From the NCBI GenBank assembly GCA_951230915.1, contig OX579634.1, positions 14,038,725 through 14,102,724 on the forward strand: a stretch of 64,000 bases of DNA, in the 5' to 3' direction. Positions 24,001 to 36,268 of the stretch are shown piece after piece. Position 1 is the stretch's first letter, and each line of letters begins with the position of its first letter. The notes under the pieces are model-generated. The model saw only the letters and a program-made list of their open reading frames with translations. It was not told the DNA's origin and searched no databases. The position numbers and the translations under genes are program-made. This DNA is from Antitrichia curtipendula. Lineage: Eukaryota; Streptophyta; Bryopsida; Hypnales; Leucodontaceae.

Positions 24001-27000
24001 TTGACATGGTTGGATTATTGGGCTTGGCTTATTCGAACATTCCATCTAATGCTGACTACTTGCTAGTGAACTTATTTATTCATCCATATTTCATGGCAGG
24101 GGGAGTTTCTCTGTCCAGTTTGCCGCCGACTAGCAAATGCGATTCTGCCGGTTTTGCCTGGCCAAACAGGATTGAATAGTACTTTCAAAGCTCAAAGCGT
24201 GGCTCAACTTACCAGCGGTGTTTCTTCTAGTCCTGCGGTATTACAGGTGGACCATGCTTTGCGACTGCTTGTCAAGGCTGAAGAATTAGTTTCCAGATCA
24301 GAATTCCGTAAAGTTGCCGATCCACAGCTTCCTGATACTGTTAAGGGAGTTCTGGAGGATCTTTCAAAACGACTTTCCGGTTTGTTTTATACCGAGAAGG
24401 ATCTTTTTACTTCCCCAAATTCTGGTCAAGGTCATGTACATCAAGGGCTACTTCTTTGGGGTGTCTTCAGATATTCCCTTATGTCTGCAGAGTTGACTGC
24501 TCGTAGCCAGAAGTTGTCTGTGAATATTGACAATGGTCTAATGGCATTAGTGGAGATGAGTGAGGCATCACATGGTTCAGTATTGCCTCTCCTACTTCAT
24601 GCTGCTAAAGCCACACAAAGTCAGAGTCGACAAGCTGTGTTGCTTCGGGCAAGGGGAATGCAACTGTTGTTGGACTCAATTGTTAATGGCATATCCAGGG
24701 ATATGCATGCAAATGGTAATCCAAGGGATTTGCATGGTAAGCTACATATTCCGAGGCTTCTCATCATTGCGTCGAAATAGGTCTTTTTCATTTTGGTGGT
24801 CCTGATATCTTAGTGTTACATTTCCTTCTTTGAGTAATTCCTGCTCATAATATGGTTGTTTTATAACAAAGATATTTTCGATTCTCTTTCCCCTTCTGAA
24901 TCCTCAGAATTTTTGATACGCTGATAAATCAGATTAAACATTGCAGCTATGACTATACACCGAAACTTAAATAAAGTATTTATGAATTACACATGAGAAA
25001 TATTTGTAAGAGTGGTGAAACGATAATTTGAAACCCCTGAATGTAAGGATGAATTGCTTCGAGAGGATAGACTTTGTTTTCTGTGGTCATTTTGTTGGCA
25101 GTTGTGAGCTTTATTCCTTGATGAAACCATACTCAAATTAGTGACATCACTTGCTCGTTGAATTGCAGGCAGTTACTCTGCGCTTTTGCAGTATCTACAA
25201 AAGGACACTGATTCTGTAGACGTACAGTTGTGGAAGAGATTGGCTGATCCAGTTTTGGTTCATGACGCCTTTTCGTCGTTCACGTGGCTGCTTTTCTGCC
25301 TGCCTTTGCCGTTTCCTGCAAATGGTGCACCATTTACAGCACTTGTTCATCTCTTCTATTTGGTGTCCATCGTCCAGGTACTTTCTGCTATAACCATTTG
25401 TGAGTACGCTGAGGTATTTAATTTTTTCCGGCCTTTTTATTTGGTTATCCTCTCACTGTCAAAGATTGCTTGCGCTAGTGGCTCTATAGGTGTATTTGGT
25501 TATCCTCTTCGACATTATTGTTTATGGATTTAAAAATTTCACGCGGCTCACCTCTCGCAGATTATAGTTCAGCTGGGTTCGTTCGCAGCATCAGACACAA
25601 AATTGACACAATCAGCGCGAGCATTTATTGCAGCAGTGCAGAAAGGGTTGTCTGGAACGGTTCTTGAGTCTTCCTCGAGGGACAGTAATGGTCCTCTTAC
25701 TTCAGAGACTTCTTTGGGCCTCATGCGACGCTGTACTTTGCCCTTCCTACGCCGATGCTATCTTTTACAAAATCTAATGTCCGGTGCCACGCAAGTCCTT
25801 CCTGTTGCAAGAGCTCATCAATGGGAACTTCCTCAAGGCCATAGACAATCGGCAGGGCCTGAGCTACCTTCTGTTGACTCAAAAGATGTAGAAAATCAGG
25901 TGTTCCTGGAGATGGAGCAATTGGATCAGCTGGAAAGTGTTTTTCTGATTCCTCCTCTAGAGAAGATTTTTGAGCAGGATGCAATTCAGCATCTTGTTCA
26001 AGCCTGGTGCAAGCATGTAGTGACTGACAGTGATCTCCGAGGCATCCAATATAGTCCACGTGTAACCACAGCGTCTCCTTTTAAATTGATGCAGCTGCCA
26101 TATTTATTTCAAGATCTCGTGCAACGGTGAGAATTTTACGAGGTCTTCTGTCACACTCTGACAATTCACTGCACTCTTACCACGATCAATTTGTTAAATC
26201 ACTGGATGTTTGTCCCTAATCAAGGAGCAAGAATCAGTTGCCCTGAATTGTTAGCCTGCTATTATTTATTTCTTCGTCTTGTTTGCCTCCGAGGTTGTCT
26301 CTTTCAATTTATGCAGGAGGCTAACTCAATAGGTTCTTCATAGGGATTGTGAAGTTCAGCCTCTGACTAGACCGTTAATTGATTTGATATATTTATTTAT
26401 TTTTGTGAATTGTCAACAGTGACTGACCCAAGGATTTCTGGTGCAGGTATGTGAAAGAGCGGTGTCCTTGTTGTAAAACGGTTCCTGATATGCCTGCTCT
26501 TTGCCTTCTGTGTGGAGCTCTTTGTTGTGCTGCTAGTTCACGCCCCTGTTGCAGGTCAGTCTTGCAACTTTTCTTCCTAGCAACTCTGTTACACGCCCTT
26601 AAATTTTTTTGACCGAGTTTTATAAAATGAATACGTATTTTCAGAGCTTAGATGTTCGTGCACCTGGATTATAAGTTTTCGTAGTACACATTTGTTGAAA
26701 ATGAAAACGAAATTTTGCGTGCCGGATCTTGACCTATTTCTCTCATTATCGCACCATTATTAGACTTGGGTGGCTTCGCTGCTGTCAGTCTTAGATTGAT
26801 ATGACTTCATCGTTGATCTAAACTCATTTGCGATCTAAATTCTCGTGCAAATGATTTCTTTAGGAATTTTTTTTCTCCCAGCAAAGCTGATTACTAGTTA
26901 TTTACACTGACAGTGTCAACAGACAAGGGGAATGCACAAGACACTCTATGAATTGCGGTGCAGGCATTGGGATCTTTCTGATGTTGATGGTATTATATTT

Positions 27001-28165
27001 AACCTCTTTGCGTGTGTTACTTCACCTATTTGAAAGTTAACCTCTAATCCTTTGTTCTACTATTGGCATTTGCTTTATTTGATTGTGTTTATACTTTCTA
27101 ATGTTCTTGAAGTGTTAAGTCCGTTGCCATGTTCTTGATGCTGCTATTGGAATGCCCTCGATAAGTAGAGGTGTAGAAATATTGTTTCACGTTTGGTGTA
27201 GAGTCTTTCTTGAGAGGTACTGAATTTTGAGTATATTGAACATTTTGACACTTAATAATGTTTAGAAACTGGGATTTGAGGTATTTTGGAAATTGGGTCT
27301 GGAAATATTTCTCTGATCCTTGGTAATGGGCAAAGAATCTATGTCTTAGTCATTTTACCAGTCTTCGTAACCAAGGACTGTGAGGATATCTTGCATTGTC
27401 TAACTCAATATTTGGGTATTTTCCGATTATTCGTGACATTTTACTCAGTTACTCATGTGGAATATAATTTTTAAAGAATTTTTTTTGCGTTTCTGCAGAA
27501 GACCAATGTTTTATTGCAACGATGTGGACGGCAAGCTTTGTGGCCGTCGCCGTATCTTGATGCCTTTGGGGAAGAGGTTTGTTTTGTCCAAATCCATAGG
27601 AGGGCTGAATTTCATAGCTTGTTATAGGGGATATTAATCAGTAGGGAATGGTACTCTCATTTCTGTCGATAAAAAGCCGTGAATATTTTTCAAGTGTGTG
27701 TAACTTGAAATAGGTGTCCTTCCTAATAGATCTGGCTCCGATTTCTATGTTGCACGACAGGACTTCGAGTTACGGAGAGGCAAGCCTTTGTTTCTTAGCC
27801 GAGAACGATATGCTGCTCTGACCAATATGGTACAGAATATCTTAAATCTTGCACATGTGACTTATTAAGCTATTGAATTTATAGCAGTTGTTGTGGAGGA
27901 TGTGCTTTATGAGCACTAATGCCTCTTATGCCCTGTTGTTTGATAATGTTAAAATTTCTCTCCTGGTAATGCTGCAAAGATGATGCAGCTTTTTAATGTC
28001 TTCTGCATATTGTTTGAATCGAGCTTATTATTGTCATCCGAGCAGTCTGTTTTTCAGTTTTCCAGAAATAATAGATTATTTGCACAATTCTTGTAGGTGG
28101 CAGCACATGGGCTAGATTACAGCTCACCAGTTTTGTCGCACACCACACGGGACATCCTATTTTGA
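15066..28165 (+). CDS. PRT6: E3 ubiquitin ligase PRT6 (N-degron pathway N-recognin), 19 exons
   Basis: Exons: 15066-15194, 16340-17476, 17755-18657, 18786-19219, 19502-19642, 19873-20116, 20944-21765, 22008-22223, 22612-23020, 23386-23743, 23886-23937, 24100-24736, 25169-25377, 25561-26126, 26447-26554, 26923-26989, 27499-27576, 27761-27829, 28097-28165. All introns are GT-AG and every phase closes, giving 2,215 aa, slightly longer than flowering-plant PRT6 (about 2,000). Residues 156-216 form the UBR box (YRCRTCEHD, then CDCGD and CFKHSG) that binds basic N-terminal residues. A RING-type set follows: CALC (1323-1326), CGHAMHQEC (1579-1587), CPVC (1620-1623). The C-terminal Cys-rich domain includes TVPDMPALCLLCG and GRQALWPSPYLDAFGEE. 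In plants PRT6 ubiquitinates Arg-starting proteins, including group VII ERF factors, in oxygen sensing. An in-frame ATG at 15,033 would add 11 residues. Identity is secure; the exact start is less so. Confidence 0.95.
15217..16020 (+). repeat. Diverged tandem duplication in PRT6 intron 1
   Basis: The stretch from about 15,217 to 15,665 is repeated from about 15,680 to 16,020. Paired landmarks are AATGAAGCGGAACGAAATCG with AATGAATCGGAACGAAATCG, CCTAAAACCTGGTTGTTACT in both, and AGTTAGGTCAAG in both. It makes up much of the longest intron of the gene. Confidence 0.75.
16676..16858 (+). other. PRT6: UBR-box zinc-finger coding segment of PRT6
   Basis: It lies wholly within exon 2 (residues 156-216). 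Cysteines 158, 161, 167, 170, 173, 193, 194, 196 and 208 and histidines 163, 179, 182 and 211 follow the family's zinc-binding pattern. The acidic DCGD motif (195-198), which in this family contacts the N-terminal basic residue, is intact, so the pocket looks functional. Confidence 0.9.
26447..28165 (+). other. PRT6: C-terminal Cys-rich (UBR-family) domain of PRT6
   Basis: Five small exons (108, 67, 78, 69 and 69 bp) encode CPCCKTVPD, LCLLCGALCC, HSMNCGAGIGIFL, PSPYLDAFGEE and AAHGLDYSS. These are conserved at the end of plant PRT6 proteins. The stop is at 28,163-28,165. Confidence 0.9.
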
Positions 28166-29130
28166 ACCACGTCTCTGGATCTTTTTGACAAGAAATTTCT
28201 TCCGATATATTTCCAGAAGAGGTGAGTTGCATCACAGCAGTTCGGTCAAGTGAATATATTCTATGTAATGTGTTTTATGTTATCTGAAGCACAGGCATAA
28301 AAATCGTTACTGCTGTGGGAATCGAACTGGCTCTCTACAGATGTCCTGCTGGATTCAGTTCATATGTTTAATTGCCTAAATGTTTTGATGCAAATCTTTC
28401 AGCGAATTGGACTTATTCTCGTTCTTGTGATAATAATCAGATACTCAGTTTATTGGGATCCACCGTCAAGCTGATGAAATCAGTGGGAGTGTAGTGGCTG
28501 AGACCTCCAACTGCCAGATTTCGTGATGACAATCTCTGGATAGGTAAGGGAAATAATAGCATACCCTTTTTGCCTGTCTGCTTTCTGTTGTCACCGGATT
28601 CAACTTTGCGATATATTCCCTTTCTCATTATCTACCTGTTTACAAATAATGTATGCAGGTTTTCATCAGCCGTCAGAGGAGTAGACGGATTAGATGATAC
28701 AAAAGAATCTGCAATCAAGGCTTGGGGATTTCTGTGATGGGCTTTGAGATGTAAATGCTGGAAAGGGTCATGTAGACAGGATTTGATTTTGGAAATAGGA
28801 TTTTGTCCTTTAGATGTTTTGGCTACGGCATCGTGGTTCAAGTTATGCAGCAGATTGTACGTTAATCTGGAATATTCATGCAGAAGGCTTCTCAGCCTAT
28901 ATTGCATGTATTTCTATCTCGGAGATCAAGTTGTAACAAACGAGAAGATACAGAACAGCAATTCTGGAATCTTTAATGAGTATTTCTAATTGGGAAGGGT
29001 TTAGAGAGTGCAATTACTCTCTCACCAGTTGCATTCAGTAATGGAAATTTAGTAAAAGTTTTTTTTTTTCCTTTCTTACTGTAGCCTGATTTGTTTGGCA
29101 TACAACAAAATCTAATTGTTAAAGATGAAA
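28166..29130 (+). other. PRT6 3' flank, probable 3' UTR
   Basis: Moderate GC, no convincing further exon and no antisense gene. It runs to the MITE starting at 29,133. A polyadenylation site could not be fixed. Confidence 0.4.
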
Positions 29131-29132
29131 TA

Positions 29133-29600
29133 TGGCAGAACCACCCATAGTCAACCACTTAAGCGATTCTGCACATGTTCTGGATCAGTAGAAGTCAAAT
29201 GTAAATTTACTGCCCTCTAGAAAGATAGAAATAATGAGGATTGCCATGATTTTTTTTCTTAAATTCAAATTACTTTAAATTTTGGAAGTCAGAAGTTGGC
29301 CTCAACCCATACCCAATATATAGTCTTCCAATTGTGCTAATTTCATAACTACTTTCTCGCTCACCGCTTCCTATGTTCATTGTTTCCTATACTCATTGCT
29401 TCCTACTTTCTTATTTACTACATCAAGACATGTGACATGTTTTTATAGTGCCAATCTTGCAAAGGAGAAAAAAATCACATTCCAAACTTGGTCATGATTT
29501 TATAGTGCCAATCTTGTTAATGAGAAAAAATCACATTCCAAACTTTAGTTGGAACTTGTTCCAACCTTGGTTGGAAGGTAATGGGTGGTTCTACTCCGTA
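29133..29600. mobile_element. TA-flanked MITE with CAGAACCACCCAT ends (uninterrupted copy)
   Basis: The left end TGGCAGAACCACCCATAG follows TA. The right end ATGGGTGGTTCTAC lies at about 29,581. It is colinear with 6803-7787 minus the TTAA element and so supplies the empty site (TTAA at 29,159-29,162). Confidence 0.6.
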
Positions 29601-31553
29601 CTATATAAGATTTGACAACTATTATTGTTTGTGTTTGTATTAGAGAGTATCCTTTTGTAATCATGTAATGCCAAATTGCTATTATTATTGGTGAAGTCCA
29701 AGAATGACATTTGATCATAATTTACAAAAGTTATAAGAGATTAAAGCTAAAATTGGTAGATTTTCTAAATTAAATCCTACTCAATGTTCACATGCAAAAT
29801 AATGCTTAACAAGCATTTATTTGTGTAGAATTTTTCTAGAATGCATTTAATTTTGTATAGAATTTTTTATTTAATCACTTAACAACTAGAGGTATATTTT
29901 GTGCATAAATTCCTAAAAAATGTCACTTTGTAGAGTAGTGGAAATGAAAAGTCTTAAAAATAAATGTATCACATATTTATTCCAATTTATTCTAGAATAT
30001 AGGGGAGAAAATTTGGAAACTTTATTTGTGTACATTAAAAGATTTAACATTTAAAGTTTGAGCAAGCCTTTAGAAAAAGGGTTTTGTTAAACTTGTCCAA
30101 TAGGATTAGTTCACTTTAATCCCTATAGGACATGAAGGAACAACTTTCCAAAATTGTGAAGAAATATTATAAAATGTAATGTAGAATAATAATTTAATGA
30201 TGATTCTCAAACAATAGTTGTCAAATATGATCCATAGATCTTATCAATTTGACTAAAACAACTATTCTAAATAGAGAAATTAAGTTGCCCCTTACTAATT
30301 TCTTGACATTTTACACTATATAAATATTTATTGTTATTGTACTATGTCTACCAAAAAAATGACAACCCTTGTTCAAAAATGTCATCCCTCTAATTGTAGT
30401 AATGAGTGAATGGACATAGAATAATATCAAGAGTAAACTTGGAAAATTCCAAGCGCCTTCACGTGGACAAGGAGTGAGTCATGAGGTAACTTTGGAGATT
30501 AAGGATATCTAATTGTTTAAAGCAACCTTATTTCACTATTTATTGAAATATTTGAAACCAATATCTTTCAATAATATTTGAAGCCAAAAATTAGAAACTC
30601 CTTTTAAAACCAATTGCAAATTGAATATTTGTGATTTTTACAAGAATTATTTTCTTGTAAATTCAAATGTTAAGTTCTAAGCATAAATTTTTTTGAAGAT
30701 TTTTATTATACTTTTGTATTTGTCATTTTTGAAGGGTTAGTCTTTGAATTGAAAAAGTCATTTTTTAAGGGCATATTGCCTAAAGTGGCTTATTCTTAAA
30801 GCGACCTTTTAAGCCTATCTAATTCATCAATGCCAATAATGGATATTTCAAGGAACATGTCAATTAATCTTAGATAGGGGACTCATTTAGAACATGGGCA
30901 CTTTAAGAGTAGACCACCTTAGTAGTTAGTACCCTTTGAAATCTTCATAATCTATATCGTACAAATCTTTATCAATTTCACTTATATTGTATAGCAATTT
31001 TGTTATACCATCTACCAAATTTAAAAAAGAAAGATGATAGACACAACATTCAATAAAAAAGCATGCACTATCACTATTTGGATCTATGGGAGATAACCCA
31101 TTCTTGATCAATCCCCCATTATGGCGACGTAGGTTGTTTTCTTTTTGTGCAGAAGCAGATGCACAATGATAAATTATGGTGCAATTCTCAACTCAATTAT
31201 AATTGGCTACAAGACTCTAAATATTGCAATGAATCCTTGTTGGATTTTGCAACCAACCCTTGGTCAGAAATAGGAAGGTCTATATGACGAGTATAGATTG
31301 AACATAATCTTTAGTAAAAAAATTTATAGTAATTATGTTTTGAGAAATAAAAGTCTGAAAAACTATAGACACTTTCCCAACTTTATACTACACACAAGAA
31401 AATTTTCCAAGTGAAGAAACCCACCCAATAGATACATGTATTTGCTTAAGTGGTCAGAAATGGTTGCCTCTTCTAAGATAGCTGCATTTTATTCCGTCTC
31501 CTAACCCAATTATGTGCAAATGAAGTCCATGCATTCATTTTTAGCACAAGAGT
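29601..31553. other. Gene-free AT-rich stretch
   Basis: No gene, long inverted repeat or recognisable element end was found. Only short chance open frames occur. Confidence 0.4.
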
Positions 31554-31876
31554 ATACGAGAGCGAATGATCTCTTATCTCTTTCAAACTAGGTGATAAGA
31601 TATCACGAGCCTTCCTAAACTCTTGCTTATCTTTCTTTAGAATTGCAAGTGAACCGTTTATAAAAGACCTAGGGTCATAAATAGGGACCTATGACCCAAC
31701 TTGTTTGAAAATTCATAAGTAATTCAAAAATGCTTGAAAAAATACAAAACCACTTGGATTAGATTCCTCGTCTATTTCTCTTTGTCTTAAAAATGAACTA
31801 AAATGATTTCCATCCAATGAAATACACGAAAAAGGTGGAACAGCCCTTAGATGTGCCGTTTCAGAGCCTCCTACCT
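31554..31876 (-). mobile_element. MITE copy, GAGCCTCCTACCT family, partial
   Basis: The right end GAGCCTCCTACCT is followed by TA (31,877-31,878). Read in reverse, the interior parallels 32,983 onward (CATCTAAGGGCTG, GACAAAGA, then TTGAATTACTTATGAATTTT, then GGTCCCTATTTATGACCC). The opposite end was not found. Confidence 0.55.
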
Positions 31877-31902
31877 TACAGCCTTTCTTGCAACGGAATG
31901 AT

Positions 31903-31958
31903 GTGGAATATTGCACATCATTTCATCTAGGGGATGAAATGGTGTGGTATATTCCACA
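31903..31958. repeat. Imperfect hairpin with CATTTCATC arms
   Basis: Arms of about 27 bp centre on CATCATTTCATC and GATGAAATGGTG with a 5-base loop. A similar hairpin with the same core words lies at 5931-5980. Confidence 0.55.
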
Positions 31959-32268
31959 CCCCATCAGTAACTATGTACACACGCGTTAGTATATGTCAGA
32001 GAATTGAAGTGAAGTCCATTGGGTAACTTATAATGTACAACATCTTAAAGTAAGTCTAAATACATGAAAATTTTCAAGAAAATCAACATATTATTCACTG
32101 AAATTAATGAGCCAAATAAGTACCCTGCATTGATTTCAAGGCCAACTACAATTTTGAGTTGCGAACTAGAAGAGAAGTTGTATATATACATTAGGGATAG
32201 AAGAAGGTAAAACAAACAATATAGGATATGTAAATTAGAAATAGAAGGAGCCCAAAGGCTCCTTAAGT

Positions 32269-32663
32269 AAAATGTATAAAATTGTGTTAAAACTAGAATT
32301 TTAGACCGCATTTAGGCATAGTAGCATAACTTTGTTTTAAACAATTTGAACTAAGAAAGTTGTAAAGTCAACCTGAGTTCCATCTTCAAGAGTTTGTTTG
32401 ATATTTCAAGACTTCAATCAAAAGTTATAGATAAATTTCAAAGAGGATGTTTGAAAATGTCAAAAAAAATGTCCCTTCCAACCCCTCTCTGAAATTTGTC
32501 CATAACTTTTGATTGGAGACTTGAAATCTCAAACACATTTTCGGAGATGAAACTTAGCTTGATTTCTCAATTTTATTTATTTTAAAATTATTTAAAAAAA
32601 AGTCATGATATTATGCCTAAATGAGGTCTCAAATTCTAGTTTCAACGCAATTTTTACATTTTT
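32269..32663. mobile_element. Second fold-back element, about 395 bp
   Basis: The left arm carries AACTAGAATTTTAGACC, CATTTAGGCATA, TTTCAAGACTTCAATC and AAAAGTTATAGA. Each reappears inverted in the right arm (for example TATGCCTAAATGAGGTC and AATTCTAGTTT). The arms, about 185 bp each, are less similar than in the fold-back at 13,181. No target duplication could be assigned. Confidence 0.6.
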
Positions 32664-32982
32664 ACAATGAGCGGTCAAGCTCTCATCTTCAAATTATCGC
32701 ATACTCTTTGAGGATTCATGATGGATAATGCATTTCAATATAAATATGATGTCTCTGTCATTCTACAACACAGATGTCTGTGAAGCAACCTTTCCACTTC
32801 ACTCTCAAAACATTTATTTTGATGGCAAATGGTTAAATTGCATTGGTACACTATTCAATGAATTCTTTGGACCAGTTTTGGCAAACCATCTTCAATCTTC
32901 ACAATTATTTCTTGGTTTGTAGATCTGATCCTAGAATTAGCATAAAAAATGGAGCACCGATAGTGGAAATGAACTGCCACTA

Positions 32983-33393
32983 AGGTAGGAGGCTCTGAAA
33001 GCGAGCATCTAAGGGCTGGTCTGCCTTTTTCATGCGGTTTCTTGTATAAGATTATTATTAGCTCATTTTTCAGACAAAGAAAAATAGATTGTGATCGTAA
33101 CACAAGTCGTTTCGTATTTTTTGAAGCATTTTTGAATTACTTATGAATTTTCAAGCGTAATGAGTCATAGGTCCCTATTTATGACCCTAGGTCTTCCGTA
33201 AACCGTTCAGATGCAGTTTCAAAAGAGAAATGGGAAAACAAAGAGAATGATTGGCTCTTGCAATAAATAATATTTTTTTTACCGATCCATTCAATGACTA
33301 CAGAAGATCCATTTAAAGACCACCTTATGTCCATTTCAGGCGAGTCTACATGAGCAGTTCTAAATGCCCGCTCGCTTTCAGAGCCTCCTACCT
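32983..33393 (+). mobile_element. 411-bp TA-flanked MITE, copy A of a near-identical pair
   Basis: The terminal inverted repeats are AGGTAGGAGGCTCTGAAAGC / GCTTTCAGAGCCTCCTACCT with TA on both sides (32,981-32,982 and 33,394-33,395). It differs from 56,188-56,598 at only about six positions by eye, all transitions, which indicates recent mobility. There is no coding frame. Confidence 0.8.
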
Positions 33394-33418
33394 TATTCAT
33401 GTCCTGAAGCTTGCATTA

Positions 33419-33837
33419 AGGTAGAACAGCCTATTACCATACTGATTTGCAATTTGACTATCTTGGGGCCAACTTCAAGAGAGGTACATATTTTTCAGAG
33501 TTGTGTGGTTGTTTCACAAATCAAACCCAAGTGGAATTATAATTTTCGGATCAAAATTGTAATTTCTGTGAATTTTCAAAGTAAGCTGCCCTGAAATTAC
33601 AAAACTGTGCATAGAGTCGGGTCAAAATTGTCTCATGAACAACCCATTACCATCTTAACATGTATCTATTGGCACTTAAGTTCCCACCAGTGAAGGATTG
33701 ACACGTTAGCCCTTTAGGTATTAATGCACTGAAATTTGTCAGGAAAGTGAATGGATGTAGATTTTGCAGTTGACGGAATTGGGGCCAAAGCATAGGCAAC
33801 GGAATTGGGAAACTGACGGAATTGGGCTGTTCTACCT
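33419..33837. mobile_element. 419-bp TA-flanked MITE with AGGTAGAACAGCC ends
   Basis: The perfect inverted ends AGGTAGAACAGCC / GGCTGTTCTACCT extend outward through TA into GCAT on both sides. It lies only 24 bp from the preceding MITE. There is no coding frame. Confidence 0.7.
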
Positions 33838-34998
33838 TAATGCTGTATGGATGAATTTCGTGGATGAGGACTTTTGGAGAGGAAAAGGCAGACTCTCTGA
33901 AAGCTACTGAATGTTATGTACTGAATTAATGTTATGGAAGCAATGCGCAGTCCCCAAGCCAGAAAATCGGTTTTTCATTGGTGAAGAGACTGAGGTGCGG
34001 CGCAGTCATTGAAATAATCATTCTCACATCAAGCCAGCAAGCCAAGCCCACGTGGAGTGCTCCCGTTGGCTCCTCACAATAACTTAAGTTTACACAAACA
34101 GCCAAAAATTCCACCGAATTCACTGAGACTTGAAGTTCTCTTCTGTTTTGAAAACAGAGGACCTGATTTGGAGCTAATTAAAGGCCACCCGACAATCACT
34201 TAAGGTTGGTACACCCAAAACCGCCACTTTTTGCTACTGAGCCTAGTTACTATTATTAGACTGTCCAAATTTTCATATGTTCTTGTTGGCAAGTGAAAGG
34301 AGGGAGGTTCCAACGCACGAGAGAACATGGCGTTTGGATACCATATGCAAAAGTTATTAAGGAACAGAGTTTGGTTCTAAAACAGTTTCTTCTACATAGG
34401 TACATAATTGATTTTGGAGATGTACACATAGTATAGATGGTGTTTTTTTAAGGTCAATGGCACATTGGGATGTACCTACCTTACGTACTAGATAATCGAT
34501 GAGCCGTGTTAGCAGCGAATAGGTTATTGTACATAACTGGTTGTACACTTTTCAGTCACAACCTTTGATCTTCATGATCCAAGGGTACATTAAGCAAGTT
34601 GAAAGGAAAGAAGGTTTATGAGTTGCAACTTGTAATGGCAATGGTGACGGGTGGCCAATGGGACAATGCCACGTCAACGTTGAAAAGCCAACAACCGGTT
34701 ATGGATGGGGGGCACAACCTTCCACCAAAGGTCAGTCAATTTCAATGCTGGTCTTCATCCCTTTACAATTATGGAGAAAACCAGTAAGGTAGAAGCACTA
34801 GTAGTGGCGATTTGGGAGTAGGTGGTATATAACTTGCATAACTAACTGTAGTTCTTTATTTGCACACTCCTTATGTGCATAAAATATACTGCACAAACCA
34901 TCAATGGAGCTGATTATGTCAGGCATCACTGGTTTTCTTAGATGAGCAACAAATCAAACACAATTATTGAGGGATGCCTGGGTGTTTTCATACTCAAA
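33838..34998. other. Gene-free spacer
   Basis: No gene is supported. Possible MITE-end words occur (TTAAGGTTGGTACACCC near 34,200 and GTAAGGTAGAAGCAC near 34,790), but no pair of ends could be matched. Confidence 0.35.
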
Positions 34999-35515
34999 TC
35001 ATTGGAATAGGTGAAAACACCCATCCCCTTTTTTTTCTTAGATTTTCAAATATATTTTTCAACATAAAAAATTAGAAAATCAAAATTAATAGTGCAAAAT
35101 TTTTTAATTCAAAAAGTCAAAGGATCTAGTTGAGCAGGGTATAAAAAAAACTTGTTTTCTTCAATTTAAATGCAAATATCTTGCAATCTACTTAGTCAAA
35201 GTTTTCAAAAATTATTCCACACATTTTTATAAGATCTCATGGTTAAATATGAAAAAAAAAAAAATTAATTTTTTTTTTTGCTCTTTACAATAGAAACAAC
35301 AATTTTGAGTGATTTTAATGTAAAAGAAGCCTTATAACTTTAGGGGTTAAAATTAAAATTGATGTAAGGTGAAGACACTCATTCCCGTCCCTATTTACAA
35401 TTCCGTCACTATGTACCAAGGGTGCACATTTTTGTAGTAAGAATGTACTCTGTTCGTACATGGTGACGGAATTGGGTACAAAGACAGGGATGGGTGTTTT
35501 CACCATTTCCAATGA
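34999..35515. mobile_element. MITE with 29-bp inverted ends, carrying a TTAA-element remnant
   Basis: The ends TCATTGGAA..GGTGAAAACACCCATCCC match in inverse over 29 bp with two mismatches (34,999-35,027 and 35,487-35,515). Inside, the end word ACTTTAGGGG followed by TTAA (35,347-35,350) marks the remains of a TTAA-family element. AGGTGAAGACACTCATTCCC at 35,367 repeats the outer end in weaker form. Confidence 0.6.
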
Positions 35516-35698
35516 TAATACATTTGACATTTTGAATATAAGTCCAATATACAGTGAACATGTATGTATTTGTACCATATAGACAACATTTTCAAATTAT
35601 TCTTTACAAATGACATACAATGCGCACTATAATGCCAAATATTCTTGAAAAAATTACTAAATTAGTACAACAATTTTATAGTTGCACCCACTTTTATA

Positions 35699-36268
35699 AG
35701 GTAGGTGGCTCGAAATGTGACCCTCTTCTTCAGACAGTCTTGTAGGGAGCTGTGAAATGGAGACTAAATGGATTGCCAATCTCTCTTAGTGTAAGTGTTG
35801 CATAATTAAGTGTTGTCTATGGATGGAATAAGAGCTAGGGAGGGTTCATTTCAAATCCAGAGTATGTCCATTTAATTTTTCTAAATGGAAATTGATTGTC
35901 CAATTGTCTTCTTACAAATGTTAAAAGAATGTAGGATCCGTTTAACTTTACTAAGGGTCGTATTTCGGAACCTTGTGTATTATTTTTTGAATGCCACAGT
36001 GTTTGTGTTTGGCCGAGCCATATTTTTTTTTCAGACTGCACATGAGTGAGTTTTGCAAGACCTAAGATCACAAACCGGAGCTTATGGCAGAATTCTTTGA
36101 AAATTCATAAGTAATTCATAAATGCTCCAAAAAATATGAAACCACTTGTGTTAGATTCCACATCAATTTTTCTTCAAGTGAAAAATAAGAGAAAATATTT
36201 TTGGGCATCCGAAAACCAACAAAAAGGCCCAACAGCCCTTAAAGTGCTGCTTTTTGAGCCACCTACCT
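35699..36268. mobile_element. TA-flanked MITE with AGGTAGGTGGCTC ends
   Basis: The left end follows TA (35,697-35,698) and the right end GAGCCACCTACCT precedes TA (36,269-36,270). The right part parallels the reverse of 32,983-33,393. It is an older, longer relative of that pair. Confidence 0.6.
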
